Positions 27,519-35,485 of a stretch of DNA of 64,000 nucleotides are shown in pieces (position 1 is the first letter of the stretch; each line of letters opens with the position of its first letter). The notes under the pieces are model-generated. The model saw only the letters and a program-made list of their open reading frames with translations, made no database searches and had not been told where the DNA came from. A program made the translations under genes and the position numbers. This DNA is from Dehalogenimonas sp. W (GTDB lineage: Bacteria > Chloroflexota > Dehalococcoidia > Dehalococcoidales > Dehalococcoidaceae): positions 1,116,001-1,180,000 of the forward strand of contig NZ_CP146612.1 in the NCBI RefSeq assembly GCF_037094495.1. Direction: 5' to 3'.

Positions 27519-28037
27519 ATGAAAGTAACTGTTTACACCACCCAGACCTGACCGCACTGCCACACCGTGAAAGGGTTCCTTTCACAGCAGGGTATTCCCT
27601 TTACCGAGGTTGATGTTTCGCGTGACCAGGCCGCTGCTCAGGACCTGATGCGCCGCACCGGACAGATGGCGGTACCGGTTACCGACATTGACGGCCATTT
27701 GATTGTGGGTTTTGATCGCCGTCAATTGGAATATTATATCGCCCAGTCTAAAGCCGCCGCCCCCCGATTCGGGGCCTCGGTGGCGGATGCCGCCAAATAT
27801 ACCTCAGCTCACGGCATGAAGGTGGAGCAGGGGGCTTATGTCGGAGCCGTGCGCTCCGGACAACCGGCGGCGGAGGCCGGTTTGAAACCTGGCGACATTA
27901 TCACCGGCATAGACGCTGCCAAAATTAAAAGTGCCGCCGACCTGAACAGCGCCCTCAGTGGTCTGCAACAAGGCGCCAGAGTGCGCATCACTTTCATCCG
28001 GGACGGTCAGCCTCGTCAGGCGGAGGGGCGGCTCTAG
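27519..28037 (+). CDS. Candidate selenoprotein: glutaredoxin-PDZ fusion with in-frame UGA in the active site
   Basis: The frame runs MKVTVYTTQT-[TGA]-PHCHTVKGFL through to the TAG at 28035-28037 (172 residues). TGA at codon 11 (27549-27551) replaces the first Cys of the glutaredoxin CPxC motif, giving UPHC. The first 75 residues are a glutaredoxin domain (MAVPVTDIDGHLIVGFD is the cis-Pro region); the rest is a PDZ domain (AYVGAVRSGQPAAEAGL, LKPGDIITGIDAAKI). AGAGGA lies 9 bases before the ATG, upstream of the UGA, which argues for translation through it. Starting at the GTG after the UGA would remove the first strand and the active-site residue. A perfect hairpin follows the UGA. UGA as Trp or a nonsense mutation are the alternatives. 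Confidence 0.85.
27567..27585 (+). promoter_or_regulatory. Bacterial SECIS-like hairpin after the glutaredoxin UGA
   Basis: GTGAAAGG-GTT-CCTTTCAC is a perfect 8-bp stem with the loop starting 24 nt after the UGA, the spacing expected of a SelB-binding bacterial SECIS. The loop region reads GGGTT, which includes the GGU-type apex seen in fdhF elements. Confidence 0.75.
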
Positions 28038-28462
28038 GGTGAATCCGGCCGTAAAAAATCCAGCGGCTTTTTCCGCCGCCGGTCAATAATATGCGTCAGC
28101 GCCATCAACGGGTGGCGCAGGGTCATCCGCGGCCCGGCGTACCTCATTACTTCTCTCACCCGCTGGCGCAATTCCGGCTTGTAACAATGTACCGGGCATA
28201 AGGCGCAGACGGTTTTGCCTTCACCGAATGGGCACTTATCCAGTCTCTTTACCGCGTACTCCCCCAGTTCCCGACATTCAAGACAATTGTCGGGTTGCTG
28301 ATGATGGCTCCGGCAATACATATCTATCATCACCAGGATGGTAATCGTTTCCCGCCTCAGGCGGGGACGTTCCTTGAAAAGTCCCTCGGCATTGACTGTG
28401 TATTGCTTTAATTTTCCGGCGCTCACCTTTTGATTATACTGGAAGTGTTTCCGGACGGACAA
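28034..28462 (-). CDS. YgbA-like (nitrous-oxide-stimulated promoter family) protein
   Basis: 142 residues. The conserved family block is clear: RLRRETITILVMIDMYCR near the middle, then CPFGEGKTVCALCPVHCY and VMRYAGPRMTLRHPLMAL. Eight cysteines in the core suggest binding of a metal or Fe-S cluster. E. coli YgbA is linked to recovery from nitrosative stress; no function is known here. The gene converges on the glutaredoxin-PDZ gene with a 4-bp overlap at the stop codons. The first ~30 residues are less conserved, so the exact start is uncertain. Confidence 0.85.
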   Translation of the reverse strand: MSVRKHFQYNQKVSAGKLKQYTVNAEGLFKERPRLRRETITILVMIDMYCRSHHQQPDNCLECRELGEYAVKRLDKCPFGEGKTVCALCPVHCYKPELRQRVREVMRYAGPRMTLRHPLMALTHIIDRRRKKPLDFLRPDSP

Positions 28463-28512
28463 TAACAGCAGTGTGTTAAAATACGCTATTAATCAACGGA
28501 GAACTCAATATT

Positions 28513-29253
28513 ATGCTGCGGCGCTTTATCACCGATACCGGATATGAATTGGAACCTATCAGTGTCGCCGTCATGCGGGAGATTGACCGGCTTGCCGTTG
28601 AGGAAACCGGTCCTAACCTGTTCCAGATGATGGAAAATGCCGGGCGTAATCTGGCGGAACTAACCCTGAAAATCCTGAGCGGTGAGTGGCCTCAGTCTCG
28701 GATTCTTGTCCTCGCCGGCACCGGCGGCAATGGGGGCGGCGGGCTGTGCGCCGGCCGTCACCTGGCCAACCGTGGCATACCGGTCAGCTACTGCCTGACT
28801 GATGCGCACGCGCTGTCGGGGGTTACGGCCTGGCAACTAAAACTGCTGGTCGCCGCCGGAGGCCAAGAGGTTGCTCCGGGTGACCCGGAAGCCGGGAAAG
28901 CAGATATTATTCTGGATGCGGTCATCGGCTACAGCCTCAAAGGCGCCCCCTCCGGCCGGGCGAAAGAACTCATTGAATGGGCTAATGCCTTACCGGCCAG
29001 GAAAATCTCGTTGGACATTCCTTCCGGCGTGGATGCCGACAACGGCGGTTCCCCGGGGGCATATGTCCGGGCGGACTATACGCTGACGCTGGCCTGGCCG
29101 AAGACCGGACTCACGCCGGAGAAAACCGGTAATTTGTGGCTGGGTGACCTGGGTATTCCTCCGTCGGTCTACGGCAGAGCGGGGCTGGCTAATTACACCA
29201 GTCCCTTTAATCACCGTTATCTGATTCCCTTGACGGAAACACCCCAAGTTTAA
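28513..29253 (+). CDS. YjeF N-terminal domain protein (NAD(P)H-hydrate epimerase-like, stand-alone)
   Basis: 246 residues covering only the epimerase half of Nnr. The nucleotide loop reads GTGGNGGGGLCAGRHLANRG, where typical enzymes (and the second copy at 33878) have NNGGDG, so a normally conserved Asp is Gly. The later catalytic segment LDIPSGVDADNG is intact. It may epimerise damaged NAD(P)H hydrate or have shifted to another ligand. The ATG is preceded by GGAGAAC about 10 bases away. It is convergent with the YtxH pair. Confidence 0.8.
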   Translation: MLRRFITDTGYELEPISVAVMREIDRLAVEETGPNLFQMMENAGRNLAELTLKILSGEWPQSRILVLAGTGGNGGGGLCAGRHLANRGIPVSYCLTDAHALSGVTAWQLKLLVAAGGQEVAPGDPEAGKADIILDAVIGYSLKGAPSGRAKELIEWANALPARKISLDIPSGVDADNGGSPGAYVRADYTLTLAWPKTGLTPEKTGNLWLGDLGIPPSVYGRAGLANYTSPFNHRYLIPLTETPQV

Positions 29254-29263
29254 CCCTTGGCGT

Positions 29264-29518
29264 TCAGTCCAGCTTGGCCAGCATATCGTGCCGGTATTTT
29301 TCGGCACTCTTTTTAACGGTCTCACCGGCCTCTTCGGCGCGTTCTTTGACCTGTTCGCCGAAGTGTTCAGCCCGGTTTCTGAATTCGTGAGCCTGTTTCT
29401 GCAGATTCCGGCGAGTTCGCCTGCCGGGTTGAGGTGCATACAACATGCCAATCCCCACTCCGATAGCAGCTCCAGCCAGGAGCCCCAGTACAATGCCTCC
29501 CATTGAATCGTTGCTCAT
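29264..29518 (-). CDS. YtxH domain protein
   Basis: 84 residues: an N-terminal glycine-rich membrane helix (VLGLLAGAAIGVGIGMLYAP) followed by a basic stretch (QPGRRTRRNLQ) and an amphipathic helix rich in Glu/Lys. This is the YtxH pattern, a small envelope protein often stress-induced. It is the second of two tandem paralogues on the minus strand, 37 bp after the first. Confidence 0.88.
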   Translation of the reverse strand: MSNDSMGGIVLGLLAGAAIGVGIGMLYAPQPGRRTRRNLQKQAHEFRNRAEHFGEQVKERAEEAGETVKKSAEKYRHDMLAKLD

Positions 29519-29555
29519 TTCAAAGCCTCCTTTCCTGTGATTTGGTTGTTGGTAT

Positions 29556-29795
29556 TCAGGCCGATACCGCGGCCTTTTTAAGGTGGCTCTTCACCTCACA
29601 ATTAACCTCTTCAAAACGGTCCACCAGATCATCACTGAATTCTTCGGCGCGGTCGCGCAACTCCAGCACCCGGTGTTTAAGGTCTTCTCTGATTTCGCGG
29701 CCGGGGCGCGGCGCGTACATTAACCCCAGACTGACGCCGATGGCAATGCCGGTCAACAGACCCGATAGTAAACCACCTGAATTATTATTGGACAT
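29556..29795 (-). CDS. YtxH domain protein, paralogue
   Basis: 79 residues, the same layout as its neighbour: glycine-rich helix LLTGIAIGVSLGLMYAPRPG, then a charged helix (REIREDLKHRVLELRDRAEE). The two proteins share the LxYAPxPGR core and surely arose by duplication. It is the first gene of the pair and has a good ribosome site (GGAGG) upstream of the ATG. Confidence 0.88.
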   Translation of the reverse strand: MSNNNSGGLLSGLLTGIAIGVSLGLMYAPRPGREIREDLKHRVLELRDRAEEFSDDLVDRFEEVNCEVKSHLKKAAVSA

Positions 29796-30023
29796 TTACG
29801 TTCCTCCGTCGCAATTATTTTCACTTTATAAAACGCATTTGAGGCGTCTGAGTTAGTTCTGCCTTTACCGTACATTATAAATCCAATTTACCTTCTTGTG
29901 AATCCGTAAAACTACGCAATTCACGGCTTTTGCATACTCAGGCGCCTCATTCCCGCGGTATTTTACTTCACCGTTTTTTGCGATATGATGGTAGAGACAA
30001 CGTTTGGTTTCAGGAGGTTGGAT
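29796..30023. other. Intergenic region between the YtxH pair and the baeRF gene
   Basis: A divergent promoter region of about 230 bp. No gene is recognisable. An AGGAGG ribosome site at its right edge fixes the downstream start. Confidence 0.4.
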
Positions 30024-31157
30024 ATGGAACTGCTGCATCGGGAAGATTTGTTGGAACTGTTGAAAAAACCGGCAAGTCCGGCGGTCTCAATCTATCTGCC
30101 GACCCACCGCACCGGCGACACCGGGGCGGATGCCATTGCATTCCGGCACCTGCTGGCGGAGGCCGAGCAACGTCTGACAGAAACCGGCGTCAGGGCTCCC
30201 GTGGCCCGGAAAATGCTGGCCCCCGCCCATGAACTGTTGTCGGAGGCCTTGTTCTGGCAATACCAGGAAGAAGGCTTGGTTTGTCTGGTGACTCCTTCAT
30301 CCTTTGGCTATTACAATCTGCCTTTTACGGTGCCGGCGACCGTAGTCGTGGCGGATGAATACTACATCAGGCCGCTGTTGCCGCTTCTGGCCGATGACGG
30401 CATTTACTATCTGCTGTCTTTGAGCTTGAACAATGCTGCCTTGTTCCGGGTCCGCTGGCTGGCCGGCCGGGAAATCATCCTTTCGGAAGAGTCGCGGAGC
30501 CTGGCTGGGGCTAACCAGCATGATGACTCAGAAAAACCCCTGCAATATCACACCACCGGCTCCGGCCCCGCCGTGTTTCACGGCCAGGCCGACCCGGAAG
30601 ATTTCAATAAAGTTCATATCACGCACTTTTTACAGAAACTAAGCCGGGAACTGGAAAAAGTATTGGCCGCCCAGCGGGCACCCCTGGTGGTGGCGGGCGT
30701 AGAAAACATTCGGGCTATGTTTCGCGCGGAATGTGCCTATGCCAACATTTTACCGGAAGGGATTGAGGGTAATCCCGACCGGATGACGCCGGAGCATCTG
30801 CGGAATGAAGCTTGGCAAATCGTCAGCCGTCATTTTGAACGGCGGCGCCGGCAGGTGCTGACCCAGTATCTGGAGGAAGCCCGGCCGGAACGGTCGGTTA
30901 ACGGGCTGGAACCGGTGTTGTTTGCCGCCGCCGACGGCCGGGTGACCGCCCTTTTCCTGAAGGAAGGGCTGGAGGCCTGGGGGAGCATTGACCTGGGCGA
31001 AAGACAAATAGAGACTACCCCAGCTTCGGCCGCCGGCAGTGTGGATCTGGTGGAATACGCCGTAAGGCAAACGCTCATGACCGGCGGTGATATATATATC
31101 CTGAAAACCGAAGAACAGCCGGAGGCAGCGGAAATCGCCGCGTTACTGCGGTACTAA
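30024..31157 (+). CDS. Bacterial archaeo-eukaryotic release factor-like protein (baeRF family)
   Basis: 377 residues. The N-terminal part (AVSIYLPTHRTGDTGADAI) and the overall three-domain length resemble bacterial members of the archaeo-eukaryotic peptide chain release factor 1 superfamily, which are linked to ribosome rescue or hibernation. The C-terminal region (DLVEYAVRQTLMTGGDIYIL) matches the eRF1 domain-3 fold end. I chose the ATG at 30024 after AGGAGG, 13 codons downstream of an earlier in-frame ATG that lacks a ribosome site. It stands alone, ahead of the TPP riboswitch. Confidence 0.78.
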   Translation: MELLHREDLLELLKKPASPAVSIYLPTHRTGDTGADAIAFRHLLAEAEQRLTETGVRAPVARKMLAPAHELLSEALFWQYQEEGLVCLVTPSSFGYYNLPFTVPATVVVADEYYIRPLLPLLADDGIYYLLSLSLNNAALFRVRWLAGREIILSEESRSLAGANQHDDSEKPLQYHTTGSGPAVFHGQADPEDFNKVHITHFLQKLSRELEKVLAAQRAPLVVAGVENIRAMFRAECAYANILPEGIEGNPDRMTPEHLRNEAWQIVSRHFERRRRQVLTQYLEEARPERSVNGLEPVLFAAADGRVTALFLKEGLEAWGSIDLGERQIETTPASAAGSVDLVEYAVRQTLMTGGDIYILKTEEQPEAAEIAALLRY

Positions 31158-31244
31158 ACGCCGCCGGAGTCGTAATTATTGCCGGCAGCGGTTGCCCTGG
31201 CCGGGGCTTTACTGTTATCATGGGGGCACAATTTAATATCGTTA

Positions 31245-31330
31245 CTGGGGGAGCTGAAAAGCTGAGAGTTCCGGTCTGGCCGGACGACCCTTGGAACCTG
31301 GTCTCGGTAATGCGAGCGTAGGGAAGTAGC
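31245..31330 (+). promoter_or_regulatory. TPP (THI-box) riboswitch
   Basis: The conserved core is readable in order: GGGGAGCTGAAAAGCTGAGAG, then ACCCTTGGAACCTG, then TCGGTAATGCGAGCGTAGGGA (each slightly split by variable stems). This is the thiamine pyrophosphate aptamer and controls the AIR-synthase-like gene and thiE. Confidence 0.95.
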
Positions 31331-31338
31331 AGCACTCA

Positions 31339-31372
31339 GACCGGAAGACCTTTTCTTCTGGTTTTCTTTTTT
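31339..31372 (+). terminator. Riboswitch-linked terminator
   Basis: CCGGAAGA (31341-31348) pairs with TCTTCTGG (31354-31361, one G-U pair) and is followed by TTTTCTTTTTT. It lies directly after the TPP aptamer, as expected for ligand-dependent transcription termination. Confidence 0.85.
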
Positions 31373-31432
31373 GAAGCTCCCCTGCCTCCCCCGGTGCCAG
31401 GCCTCCGGTAATCTGATGCAGAAGGAGACATT

Positions 31433-32494
31433 ATGAGCGCAGACATGCCTGAAATCGGTAAAATTTCCCCGGATATCTTTCGGGAGATTATTTTCCCCCG
31501 TCTGGGAGCACAAAGCGACACTGTGCTGGTGGGGCCGCAGCACGGCGTTGACGTCGGCATCGCCGAGATTGGCGGGCAGGCGGTATCCTTTACCACCGAC
31601 CCGGTTTTCATCGTGCCGCAGTATGGCTGGGAGCGGGCGGCCTGGTTTGCCATCCATATCATCGCCTCGGACTCTGCCACCAGCGGCCTCAAGCCCAAAT
31701 ACCTGTCTATTGATCTGAATCTGCCGATGGAGATGTCCAAGGCTGAGCTTGAACTCATGTGGGAGGTGATGCACCGGGAATGTCTTAAGATGGACATCAA
31801 CATCATCACCGGCCATACCGCCCGCTATGAAGGCTGTAATTACCCTATGGTCGGCGGGGCCACCATGATCGGCGTCGGCGGGTTGGATGAATATGTTTCC
31901 CCCAGGTTTGCCAAAGCCGGCGATGCCGTTATTATCACCAAAGGCCCGGCCATAGAAGCCTGCGGCATCTTCGCCGCCTTGTTCCCTGGTCGGATAGCCG
32001 CTGAGTTCGGGCAGGAGTTAGCCCGCCGGGCTGAAGACATCTTCTATCAGATGTCGGTGGTGGAAGACGCCATGACCGCTGTCGCTGTCGGCGTTCGGGA
32101 TAACGGTGTTACCTCCATGCACGATGCTACTGAGTGCGGTATCTGGGGCGGTTTGTATGAAGTTGCCCAGGCGGCTGGACTGGGCGCGCGGATTGATAAG
32201 GATCGGATTGTGGTTGCCGAGGGCGTGCCGGAAATTTGTCGTTTATTCGGCATTGACCCTTATGCCGCTATCAGTGAGGGTAGCCTGATTATCACCTGCC
32301 GCGCCTGCAAAGCCGGCGAGATCGTGGCCGCGCTGGCCGGCAAAGGCATCGCCGCCTCGGTAGTTGGTGAACTGACCCCGGCGGACAAGGGTATGGTGCT
32401 GGTGGAACAGGGGCAGGAAAAACAACTGGTCCACCCCATCGTAGACCCCTTCTGGAGGGCCTTCTATGATGCCGCGGCGCAGGGCGATGTCTGA
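31433..32494 (+). CDS. AIR synthase-related (PurM/ThiL/HypE superfamily) protein under TPP control
   Basis: 353 residues of the PurM-like fold: an N-terminal ATP-binding half (PQHGVDVGIAEIGGQAVSF, FAIHIIASDSATSG) and a C-terminal half with VGGATMIGVGG and a MHDATECGIWGGLYEVAQ segment resembling those of HypE and ThiL. It has no SelD-type active-site Cys/Sec at the N-terminus and no HypE C-terminal Cys. It is controlled by a TPP riboswitch and overlaps thiE by 1 bp (TGATG), so it is probably a thiamine-monophosphate kinase equivalent or another thiamine step; this is inference from context. Confidence 0.75.
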   Translation: MSADMPEIGKISPDIFREIIFPRLGAQSDTVLVGPQHGVDVGIAEIGGQAVSFTTDPVFIVPQYGWERAAWFAIHIIASDSATSGLKPKYLSIDLNLPMEMSKAELELMWEVMHRECLKMDINIITGHTARYEGCNYPMVGGATMIGVGGLDEYVSPRFAKAGDAVIITKGPAIEACGIFAALFPGRIAAEFGQELARRAEDIFYQMSVVEDAMTAVAVGVRDNGVTSMHDATECGIWGGLYEVAQAAGLGARIDKDRIVVAEGVPEICRLFGIDPYAAISEGSLIITCRACKAGEIVAALAGKGIAASVVGELTPADKGMVLVEQGQEKQLVHPIVDPFWRAFYDAAAQGDV

Positions 32495-33129
32495 TGCGTA
32501 CCTTGCCAGATACTGATATTTATGCCGTCCTGTCCGATGAGTATTCCCGCGGACGCGGCAATGTGGAGACTGCCCGGTTGCTGCTGGAGGCCGGGGTTAA
32601 AATCATTCAGTATCGGGAGAAAAACTTTGCCGTTCAACGCCGGCTTGAGGAATGTACCGCCGTCAAACGGCTCTGTGCCGCCCACGGCGCCTGTTTCATC
32701 ATCAACGATGATGTTGATTTGGCACGGGCGGTGCAAGCTGACGGCTTGCACCTGGGTCAGTCGGACACTCGTCCGGAGGAAGCCCGGCGCCTGATCGGCG
32801 ACAAGATGCTGCTGGGTTACTCGGTAACTACGCAGTATGAGATTGACCGGGCAAAAAATATTCCCGGCATTGATTACCTCGGCGTCGGCCCCGTCTTTGC
32901 CACCGGCACCAAGCCGGATGCCGCTTCACCCGGCGGCCTGGCATTGCTGGATTATGCCCTGGCTAATTCAGATCGTCCCATTGTCGCTATCGGCGGCATT
33001 AAACTGGAACAGGTGACGGCCCTTACCCGCCGCGGTGTCCGTTATCTGGCCATGGTTTCCGAATTGGTGGGGGCTGAAGATATCCGGCAGAAGGTCGTTG
33101 ACATCCGCGCCGTCATCGCCGGATGCTGA
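32494..33129 (+). CDS. thiE: Thiamine phosphate synthase
   Basis: 211 residues, a TIM barrel with the family motifs IIQYREKN, FIINDDVDLARAVQADGLHLGQ, LGVGPVFATGTKPDA and PIVAIGGI. It joins HMP-pyrophosphate and thiazole phosphate to make thiamine monophosphate. It is the second gene of the TPP-riboswitch operon and overlaps the AIR-synthase-like gene. The full de novo thiamine pathway is not visible in this window. Confidence 0.93.
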   Translation: MRTLPDTDIYAVLSDEYSRGRGNVETARLLLEAGVKIIQYREKNFAVQRRLEECTAVKRLCAAHGACFIINDDVDLARAVQADGLHLGQSDTRPEEARRLIGDKMLLGYSVTTQYEIDRAKNIPGIDYLGVGPVFATGTKPDAASPGGLALLDYALANSDRPIVAIGGIKLEQVTALTRRGVRYLAMVSELVGAEDIRQKVVDIRAVIAGC

Positions 33130-33138
33130 CAGGTGTTA

Positions 33139-33714
33139 TTATTGCGGCTGATGTGCCAATTTGGGGAACCTGAAGCAGTCAACCAGATGGTCGTTGACAA
33201 TACCCACTGCCTGCAGATGGGCATACACGATGGTTGAGCCGACAAACTTGAAACCGCGTTGTTTCAGGTTGGCACTGACCTGATCCGATAGTTCCGTGCG
33301 GGCAGGCAGTTGCTCCATCGTTTGCCGGCCGCCGACCATTGGCTGGTTAGCCACAAAACCCCACAAATAGCGGTCAAAACTGCCGTATTCTTGCTGTACT
33401 TCCAGAAAACGGCGCGCGTTGTTGATCGTGGCGGTAATTTTAAGACGGTTACGGATTATGCCGGCGTCATTCAACAATTTCTCTATCGCCTTATCATCAA
33501 ATTCAGCGATGACTGCCGGGTCAAAGTCGGCGAAAGCCGCCGCAAAGTTCCCTCGTTTTTTCAGCACTGTCAGCCAGCTCAGCCCGGCTTGAAAGGCCTC
33601 TAACACCAGAAACTCAAAATGTTTCCGGTCATCATGCACCGGAACGCCCCATTCAGTGTCATGATATTGAATCATTAACTCCCCGCCGGTTATAGCCCAG
33701 GGACAACGTTTCAT
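33139..33714 (-). CDS. tag: 3-methyladenine DNA glycosylase I
   Basis: 191 residues with the Tag hallmarks: MKRCPWA at the N-terminus (zinc Cys), YHDTEWGVPVHDD, LEAFQAGLSWLTVLKKR and FKFVGSTIVYAHLQAVGIVNDH. It removes 3-methyladenine from DNA as the first step of base-excision repair. It is a single minus-strand gene converging on thiE with a 9-bp gap. Confidence 0.95.
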   Translation of the reverse strand: MKRCPWAITGGELMIQYHDTEWGVPVHDDRKHFEFLVLEAFQAGLSWLTVLKKRGNFAAAFADFDPAVIAEFDDKAIEKLLNDAGIIRNRLKITATINNARRFLEVQQEYGSFDRYLWGFVANQPMVGGRQTMEQLPARTELSDQVSANLKQRGFKFVGSTIVYAHLQAVGIVNDHLVDCFRFPKLAHQPQ

Positions 33715-33877
33715 AAGCAGCCTGACCTTATTTAATAATTTGTGGAACCAGTGTGCCTCAGTATTATGCTGTCCGAGGGTGTCCTTAGCAAATCCATGGT
33801 TAATTTATTCTGTGATATCTTGATATTCAGGTGGAAATCTGTTGACCGCCGCATATACCACTGCTACACTTCAATAC

Positions 33878-35485
33878 ATGAAGCTGGTTACTGCCGCAGA
33901 AATGAGAGTTCTGGAACGGCGCGCTGTTGAATCCGGCATTTCGTTGCTGGAGTTGATGCGCCGGGCCGGCCGGGCGGTCGCCGAAGATATTACGCGCGTT
34001 TTTCCCCTCACCACCGATAAAAGCATAATCGTGCTGGTGGGGCCGGGCAATAACGGCGGGGACGGTCTCGTTGCGGCGCGCCATCTTAAGAAAGCCGGAG
34101 CGCTGGTGTCGGTATTTATCACCGGGCAGCGGGCAGCCGATGACATCGTCTATCGTGAAGCGCTGGCCGCCGGGTTAACGCCCATCAGTATAAGTCTGGA
34201 TATCGGGCTGGAGCGGCTGACTCAGGCACTGACCGAAACGGATTTCGTCGTTGATGCGGTGTTTGGAACCGGCATGCTACGCCCGATTGACGGCAGTCCC
34301 GCGGCGGTCCTGACTGCGGTCGCCCGGGAAAAGTGCCGGCGTCCTGAGCTGACGATTGTAGCCGTAGACCTGCCGTCCGGCCTCAATGCCGATACCGGTG
34401 CGGTTGACCCGGTGACCCTCAAAGCTGATTTAACCATTACTCTCGCTAATCCCAAGCAGGGTTTGTTTCTGTTTCCCGGGGCGGATTACACCGGTTCGGT
34501 TAGTGTTGCCGATATCGGGATTCCGGCCGGTTTGGATGAAGACCTTGCCGTTGAACTCCTCACCGATGAATTGGTTGCCGCTTTACTGCCCTGGCGTCCT
34601 GCCGACGCCAATAAAGGCGCCTTCGGCAAGGTGCTGGTCGTAGCCGGGCCGCCGGAGTTTTGCGGCGCCCCCGTTCTGGCCTGTCAGTCAGCGTACCGCA
34701 GTGGTGCCGGGCTGGTCACACTGGCCCAGCGCTGTGGCTTACACCCGGTTTTCGCAGCTAAACTGACTGAAGTTACGCATCTCCTCCTGCCGGAAACAGC
34801 CGCCGGGGAACCGGCGCCGGAGGCGGTGGAGCTGATTACTGAGCGCCTGGGCGAAATCGCCGCGCTGGTAATCGGTCCCGGTTTAGGTAAAGACCCGGTG
34901 ACCTCGCTTTTTTTTAACGGTATCCTGTCCGGACTGGATCACCCAATGTCGCCGGATCTCCGGCCCGGCAGCGCCCGGTTGCCTGAAGTGGTGCTTGACG
35001 CCGACGCCCTGAATATTTTGGCGGTGACACCGGACTGGTGGCAGGAACTCCAGCCTCATTGTGTCCTGACGCCGCACCCGCGGGAGATGTCCCGGCTGAC
35101 CGGGCTGGCGGTGGAACTGATTCAGGCCGACCGTGTCGGCACCGCCTGTCGCTACGCTGAACTGTGGCAGCAGATTGTGGTGCTTAAAGGTGCGCATACC
35201 GTCGTCGCTGCGCCGGACGGCCGGGTAGCCGTTTCCCCGTTCGCGAATCCGGGTCTGGCTACTGCCGGCACCGGAGATGTCCTGGCCGGGGTCATCGGCG
35301 GTCTGCTGGCTCAAGGGCTGACTGCATTCGACGCCGCCCGGGCCGGCGTCTATCTTCACGCTGCGGCAGGGGAATCGGTGCGGGCTGATCTCGGCGAAGC
35401 CGGGATGGTCGCGTCTGACCTGTTGCTGCTCATCCCCCGGACCATCAAAGCCCTTAAGGAGAATTTTCATGCTGCTGGTAATTGA
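33878..35485 (+). CDS. nnr: Bifunctional NAD(P)H-hydrate repair enzyme
   Basis: 535 residues. The N-terminal epimerase domain has GPGNNGGDGLVAARHL and DLPSGLNADTGAV; the C-terminal ADP/ATP-dependent dehydratase domain has VIGPGLGKDP, LTPHPREMSRL and TAGTGDVLAGVIGGLLAQG. It restores hydrated NADH and NADPH. The start is the ATG at 33878 (MKLVTAAEMRVLERRA), the usual N-terminus. Its end overlaps coaX by 17 bp. Confidence 0.95.
   Translation: MKLVTAAEMRVLERRAVESGISLLELMRRAGRAVAEDITRVFPLTTDKSIIVLVGPGNNGGDGLVAARHLKKAGALVSVFITGQRAADDIVYREALAAGLTPISISLDIGLERLTQALTETDFVVDAVFGTGMLRPIDGSPAAVLTAVAREKCRRPELTIVAVDLPSGLNADTGAVDPVTLKADLTITLANPKQGLFLFPGADYTGSVSVADIGIPAGLDEDLAVELLTDELVAALLPWRPADANKGAFGKVLVVAGPPEFCGAPVLACQSAYRSGAGLVTLAQRCGLHPVFAAKLTEVTHLLLPETAAGEPAPEAVELITERLGEIAALVIGPGLGKDPVTSLFFNGILSGLDHPMSPDLRPGSARLPEVVLDADALNILAVTPDWWQELQPHCVLTPHPREMSRLTGLAVELIQADRVGTACRYAELWQQIVVLKGAHTVVAAPDGRVAVSPFANPGLATAGTGDVLAGVIGGLLAQGLTAFDAARAGVYLHAAAGESVRADLGEAGMVASDLLLLIPRTIKALKENFHAAGN

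Noticed and set aside
31433-32494. AIR-synthase-like gene as selD (selenide, water dikinase)
   Set aside because: Tempting because of the UGA genes, but it lacks the SelD N-terminal Cys/Sec-Lys motif and sits in a TPP-riboswitch operon with thiE.
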